Shown one piece after another: positions 30,530-34,017 of a DNA stretch of 34,017 bases. The notes beneath the pieces were generated by a model, which searched no databases, was not told the DNA's origin, and saw nothing but the letters and a program-made list of their open reading frames with translations. Origin of the DNA: Lachnospiraceae bacterium UBA4364. GTDB taxonomy: Bacteria > Bacillota > Clostridia > Lachnospirales > Lachnospiraceae. A program made the translations under genes and the position numbers. Every line of letters begins with the position of its first letter. The first letter of the stretch is position 1. The stretch covers positions 102,369-136,385 of the forward strand of contig DGSK01000045.1 of the NCBI GenBank assembly GCA_002393955.1, read 5' to 3'.

Positions 30530-32653
30530 ATGGAGCCACCGGCTGAAAGCACCGAAGATAGGCGTGATGAAATAAAGAAAAAGCTACGTCAATGTTTTGA
30601 CGGAAAAATTGTCCGTAAAGACCTGACGAAGAAAATCAAGGAAGGTGCAAATGTACCTGTGTATGTGCTGGAATTTTTGCTTGGTCAGTACTGCAGCTCT
30701 GATGATGCTTCTGTTATAGAGCAAGGTGTAGAGAATGTGAAGCGGATCCTGGCAGACAACTATGTACGGCCGGACGAGGCAGAAAAGGTATTATCGAAAC
30801 TCAGGCAAAAAGGAGCGTATACGGTTATTGATAAAGTATCCGTCAATCTGAGTCTAAAGTACGATATGTATCTTGCAGAGTTTTCGAATCTCGGTATAGT
30901 CGGTGTTCCTATTGCAGAGGAGTATCCAGAAAAGTATGACCGATTATTATGCGGAGGAATATGGTGTATCGTTCAGTTGGAATATAATCGGGAGGAAGAT
31001 GAAGAAGATGTCGGACCTACGATTGGCTTCAATTCGAAACTTCCGAAATCGAAGGATAAAAAATCGGCTCAGACTTTAATTAGCATAACGAAATTAACGC
31101 CGGTTCAAATGCCCCATGTTGATATGATAGAGCTGAAGAGCGGAAGAAAGTCTTTTTCCAAGCAGGAGTGGATTGATATCTTGCTGAGATCGATAGGGAT
31201 GGAACCGGATTCCTTAAGTGAACGGGAAAAGTGGCTTTTGCTTTTGCGTATGGTTCCGCTGGTTGAGAATAATTTCAATCTTTGTGAACTCGGCCCAAGA
31301 AGCACGGGAAAATCCCACATATATAAAGAAATATCACCTAACAGTATTTTGATTTCTGGCGGACAGACAACCGTTGCAAACCTTTTCTACAATATGGGAA
31401 GGAAGACGGTTGGACTTGTCGGTATATGGGACTGTGTGGCTTTCGATGAAGTGGCCGGGATTAATTTCAAAGATAAAGATGGTATCCAAATCATGAAGGA
31501 TTATATGGCATCAGGGTCTTTTGCAAGGGGAAAAGAAGAAAAGGCAGCATCTGCATCGATGGTATTTGTTGGCAATATCAATCAGAGCGTGGATGTACTG
31601 CTGAAAACTTCTAGCTTATTTGATCCGTTCCCACCGGAAATGGGTACGGATACAGCCTTTCTTGACCGTATTCACTGTTATATTCCGGGGTGGGAGATTA
31701 CCAAGTTCCGTCCGGAACATTTTACAAACGATTATGGCTTTATCACGGACTATCTTGCAGAGTTCATCAGAGAGCTGAGAAAAGAACAGTATGGCGACGC
31801 ACTTGATAAATATTTCAGGCTTGGTAAAAATCTCAATCAGAGAGATACAATTGCGGTTCGGAAGATGGTTGGTGGTCTAGTGAAGTTAATTTATCCAGAT
31901 GGGGTTTATACAAAAGAAGATCTGGAAGAGATCCTTCAGGTCGCCCTGGAAATGAGGCGTCGCGTGAAGGAACAGTTGAAGAAGCTGGGCGGTATGGAGT
32001 TCTATGATGTGAACTTCTCGTATATCGATCTTGAAGATATGTCCGAGCATTATGTGTCAGTTCCGGAACAGGGTGGAGGCAAGCTGATTCCTGAAGGAAT
32101 GTGCAATCCCGGACAGGTTTATACTGTATCGCAGGGGAAGTCCGGCATGATTGGAGTATTTCGTTTGGAAAGTCAGATGCTTCCGGGGGGCGGCAAGTTC
32201 GAAAGAACAGGGCTTGGTTCGGACAGGGAAGCGAAGGAAAGTACAAATTCGGCATTCAGCTATCTAAAGGCAAACGGGAATCGGATAAGCGGAAATATAA
32301 GTACCACTGCGAAGGACTATATCATCAATTATCAGGATCTTCAGGGTATAGGTATGACTGGCAAGTTGGCTTTGCCTACTTTGATTGCATTATGCTCTAT
32401 CGCATTGGGAAGACCGGTGCAGAGTTCAACCGCTATCCTAGGTGAGATTAGTATCAGTGGTACTCTGATCAAAGTTGAGAATCTGGCTGACACGCTGCAA
32501 GTCTGTCTGGACTCCGGTGCCAAGAAGGTGCTATTACCACAGACATCATTTACGGATTTTGCTACGGTGCCGCCAGAACTGATGAGCGCGTTCCAGTTGA
32601 TCCCGTACCAGAGCGCAGAAGATGCAGTGTTCAAGGCACTGGGGGTTGAGTGA
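30530..32653 (+). CDS. brxL: BREX Lon-related AAA+ protein BrxL
   Basis: This 707-residue protein has a DUF4357-free N-terminus, an AAA+ module with Walker A GPRSTGKS (255-262) and Walker B-like VAFDE (Asp306-Glu307), and a C-terminal Lon-like domain (IALCSIALGRPVQSS, LGEISISGTLIKVENLAD, GAKKVLLP). The Lon Ser-Lys dyad is not evident by eye: the Lys position of GGLKEKL reads ENLADTL, and no GPSAG motif precedes GRPV. This agrees with reports that BrxL acts as an MCM-like DNA-binding ring rather than a protease. AGGAG lies upstream. It completes the six-gene type 1 BREX set. Confidence 0.93.
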   Translation: MEPPAESTEDRRDEIKKKLRQCFDGKIVRKDLTKKIKEGANVPVYVLEFLLGQYCSSDDASVIEQGVENVKRILADNYVRPDEAEKVLSKLRQKGAYTVIDKVSVNLSLKYDMYLAEFSNLGIVGVPIAEEYPEKYDRLLCGGIWCIVQLEYNREEDEEDVGPTIGFNSKLPKSKDKKSAQTLISITKLTPVQMPHVDMIELKSGRKSFSKQEWIDILLRSIGMEPDSLSEREKWLLLLRMVPLVENNFNLCELGPRSTGKSHIYKEISPNSILISGGQTTVANLFYNMGRKTVGLVGIWDCVAFDEVAGINFKDKDGIQIMKDYMASGSFARGKEEKAASASMVFVGNINQSVDVLLKTSSLFDPFPPEMGTDTAFLDRIHCYIPGWEITKFRPEHFTNDYGFITDYLAEFIRELRKEQYGDALDKYFRLGKNLNQRDTIAVRKMVGGLVKLIYPDGVYTKEDLEEILQVALEMRRRVKEQLKKLGGMEFYDVNFSYIDLEDMSEHYVSVPEQGGGKLIPEGMCNPGQVYTVSQGKSGMIGVFRLESQMLPGGGKFERTGLGSDREAKESTNSAFSYLKANGNRISGNISTTAKDYIINYQDLQGIGMTGKLALPTLIALCSIALGRPVQSSTAILGEISISGTLIKVENLADTLQVCLDSGAKKVLLPQTSFTDFATVPPELMSAFQLIPYQSAEDAVFKALGVE

Positions 32654-32654
32654 A

Positions 32655-33422
32655 ATGGGATTGGAATTTAATAATGCGACAGGAAATATTCCAATATATA
32701 GACACAGAACTCTTCCGTTAATTACAACGGGGGAATTTGATTTTTTTAGGTGCGTTGAATTCTCTAAGGGAATGTATGGAAAAACAGTTAGTGAACTTCA
32801 TGCGGGTAACTTAAGACTAAGCAGAACGGATAATCGTTATGCAAACTTATTTCCCGGACAGAGGTTGTCGTATTGGGCCGATAGTCCAGAGACGGCAAGG
32901 ACAGAAATAAAGCGTTGGGGCAGCGGAAAAAACATTTTGACCTTTTGGGCGTATGATGATGGTAGTAGTTTTATACCAACAGTATATCCAAGGAAAGAGT
33001 TGCTGATTATTGATGGTACACAAATTGAATTTAACAAGATACTGAAAAAACTTGATCATAATTCAGAATTAAGCAGAGGTGATAAAGAGCTAATTGATGA
33101 TATTGCATATCAGGAACCGGATTGTTTAGCATATGAATCAGAAGCTATTAAGGGAAAAATGAATTTTCTTTTCTTTGAACATGGATTCAAGAAGATTTCT
33201 TTAAGGGAAGTTAGATTGCGGCTTGGAGAAGAAAAAGGAAAGAATCATAATGTAATAGTCAATGCAATGTCTAGTGATTACACACCTGTAATTAAATCCT
33301 ATGGCGATATGTTTATGCCAATAGCTAGAATAGTGCATGATAAAAAATATGATGAATCAGATGAGTATAAGCTGAGATATCAAGTATATTGCGATAGTAT
33401 GCAACGCATACCAAAAATATAA
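32655..33422 (+). CDS. RES-domain-like protein appended to BREX operon
   Basis: This 255-residue protein starts two bases after the brxL TGA (ATG at 32655; an upstream start inside brxL is less likely). Around residues 31-85 it has FFRC, RLSR and SYWADSPETARTEIKRW, the last resembling the LYLAxSPETALAE block of RES-domain NAD-degrading toxins. Arg32 and Glu79/Glu84 are candidate active-site positions. It is longer than stand-alone RES toxins, with a C-terminal half (YQEPDCLAYESEAIKG, SLREVRLRLGEEKG) of unknown nature. No RES-type antitoxin (Xre DUF2384) sits beside it. The gene is AT-richer than brxL. Assignment is tentative; it could be an unrelated BREX accessory. Confidence 0.5.
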   Translation: MGLEFNNATGNIPIYRHRTLPLITTGEFDFFRCVEFSKGMYGKTVSELHAGNLRLSRTDNRYANLFPGQRLSYWADSPETARTEIKRWGSGKNILTFWAYDDGSSFIPTVYPRKELLIIDGTQIEFNKILKKLDHNSELSRGDKELIDDIAYQEPDCLAYESEAIKGKMNFLFFEHGFKKISLREVRLRLGEEKGKNHNVIVNAMSSDYTPVIKSYGDMFMPIARIVHDKKYDESDEYKLRYQVYCDSMQRIPKI

Positions 33423-33509
33423 ATTTAAGTAGAACTATTTTGGTAAAAACATGCGTAGATCTAGCTTTTAAGAATTAGTATATTTAGGTCACCAGAGAGA
33501 AAATGTTTT

Positions 33510-33538
33510 TTGCATTTCCTGCCCGTATGTGCTATACT
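33510..33538 (+). promoter_or_regulatory. Promoter of structured leader before Rpn-type gene
   Basis: TTGCAT at 33510-33515, 17-bp spacer, TATACT at 33533-33538. Transcription would start close to 33545, at the first strand of the closing stem of the leader RNA. Confidence 0.65.
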
Positions 33539-33540
33539 CT

Positions 33541-33638
33541 GTTCACAAGTTCATCCGGGTATGTGTCAGGCGTTTCGCCGGAGCATTTCGCTCAGATTCC
33601 CGATTTGTATTTATTGATTTATTAGTGAACTTTTTTTT
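33541..33638 (+). ncRNA. Multibranched terminated leader RNA upstream of Rpn-type gene
   Basis: The closing stem is AAGTTCA (33547-33553) with TGAACTT (33626-33632), and GTTCAC (33541-33546) with GTGAAC (33625-33630) is an alternative. Inside are CGGG (33556-33559) with CCCG (33599-33602), enclosing two perfect hairpins: GGCG-TTT-CGCC (33569-33579) and GAGC-ATTTC-GCTC (33581-33593). A run of eight Ts (33631-33638) follows the closing stem, so the whole can act as a terminator. It may be an attenuator of the downstream gene or a free RNA of about 95 nt. No known Rfam class was recognised. Confidence 0.5.
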
Positions 33639-33707
33639 CGTAGGAATTTTCTTTTGTACTTGGATGGACATACGTAACTGGTAGTCTATTTTTGTATGGA
33701 GGGAAAA

Positions 33708-34017
33708 ATGGGTAAAACAAAGACAGCAAAGAGTTATGAGGAGCTTAGGTTCAGTGACGACTTCATGTTCGGCAAGGTAATGGAGGATAAGGAGCTCTGC
33801 CGGGAGGTGCTGGAGTGTCTGCTCCAGCAGCCGGTAGGCGAACTGACCGAAGTACAGACCCAGCGTGAGTTTAGGTATACATCTGACGGAAAAACTATTC
33901 GTTTAGATGTTTATAATGAGGACAGCGACGGACGGATATATGATGCCGAGATGGAGAATCTGAACCATAAAACGGCAGAGCAGCACCAGCTCCCAAGGCG
34001 AAGCAGGTTTTATCAGG
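33708..34017 (+). CDS. Rpn-family/PD-(D/E)XK nuclease transposase, partial at window end
   Basis: The first 103 residues of a nuclease-transposase: EELRFSDDFMFGKVMED, TEVQTQREFRYTSDGKTIRLDVYNED, RIYDAEMENLNHK and LPRRSRFYQ are typical of the PDDEXK_2/Rpn family. The catalytic acidic residues Asp67 and Glu81 are present, but the position after the second is Glu (EME) where Gln (EMQ) is usual. GGAGGG stands at a normal distance before the ATG. The gene belongs to a different subfamily from the one at 17777. The remainder lies beyond the window. Confidence 0.85.
   Translation, partial: MGKTKTAKSYEELRFSDDFMFGKVMEDKELCREVLECLLQQPVGELTEVQTQREFRYTSDGKTIRLDVYNEDSDGRIYDAEMENLNHKTAEQHQLPRRSRFYQ

Noticed and set aside
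32622..32654. RES-like gene starting inside brxL
   Set aside because: ATG 32655 lies just after the brxL stop, and the extra residues look like out-of-frame brxL sequence.

Overview
The window looks like chromosome of an anaerobic Firmicute of the Lachnospiraceae (Butyrivibrio/Lachnospira-like; genus not resolved). Supporting this are moderate-to-low GC, Gram-positive style promoters (TTGACA-17-TATAAT type) with strong AGGAGG ribosome sites, and a gene set typical of that family: DUF4143 ATPases, Rpn/PD-(D/E)XK transposase-nucleases, DUF4867, DUF6765, a CmpB-like membrane protein and an HD-GYP receptor. No rRNA, tRNA or CRISPR array was seen.

Layout. 1-135: a broken RelE/ParE toxin gene on the minus strand. 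285-1604: a DUF4143 AAA ATPase preceded by three direct repeats spaced 33 bp. 1637-1985: an orphan promoter, structured RNA and terminator resembling the leader of the Rpn gene at 17777. 2165-4705: three-gene operon (4-TM protein, DUF6765, DUF308-like). 4848-5362: complete RelB-like/YoeB toxin-antitoxin pair. 5453-7983: DUF4867 gene divergent from a winged-helix/HATPase/STAS-like fusion plus a YjbR-alkyltransferase fusion, with an eight-copy, 20-21 bp phased operator array between them. 8133-8456: Rpn gene remnant. 8641-9948: second DUF4143 ATPase, preceded by three direct repeats spaced 32 bp. 10208-11561: an HTH protein and HipA-like kinase pair. 11644-17437: housekeeping or sensory genes (alanine/glycine symporter, HD-GYP receptor, frameshifted CmpB-like protein, glycosyltransferase). 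17502-18860: Rpn gene with long leader, a 69-nt partial self-duplication and a very strong terminator. 18905-19255: XRE regulator, divergent from the BREX operon. 19562-33422: a complete type 1 BREX operon in canonical order (brxA, brxB, brxC, pglX, pglZ, brxL) followed directly by a RES-like gene. 33510-34017: promoter, structured leader RNA and the start of another Rpn-type gene, cut by the window edge.

How it works together. The right half is an anti-phage island. PglX is the methyltransferase that marks self DNA. PglZ, BrxC, BrxB, BrxA and BrxL provide phage exclusion. The divergent XRE protein is a candidate regulator. The RES-like gene at the operon end is a candidate accessory NAD-targeting effector. 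The left half is a patchwork of toxin-antitoxin-like cassettes, ATPases and decayed mobile nucleases, as in a defence or mobile hot spot. The least explained signals are the regularly phased repeat arrays upstream of three nucleotide-binding-protein genes (149-228, 6159-6313, 8555-8630) and the terminated structured RNAs linked to Rpn-type loci.
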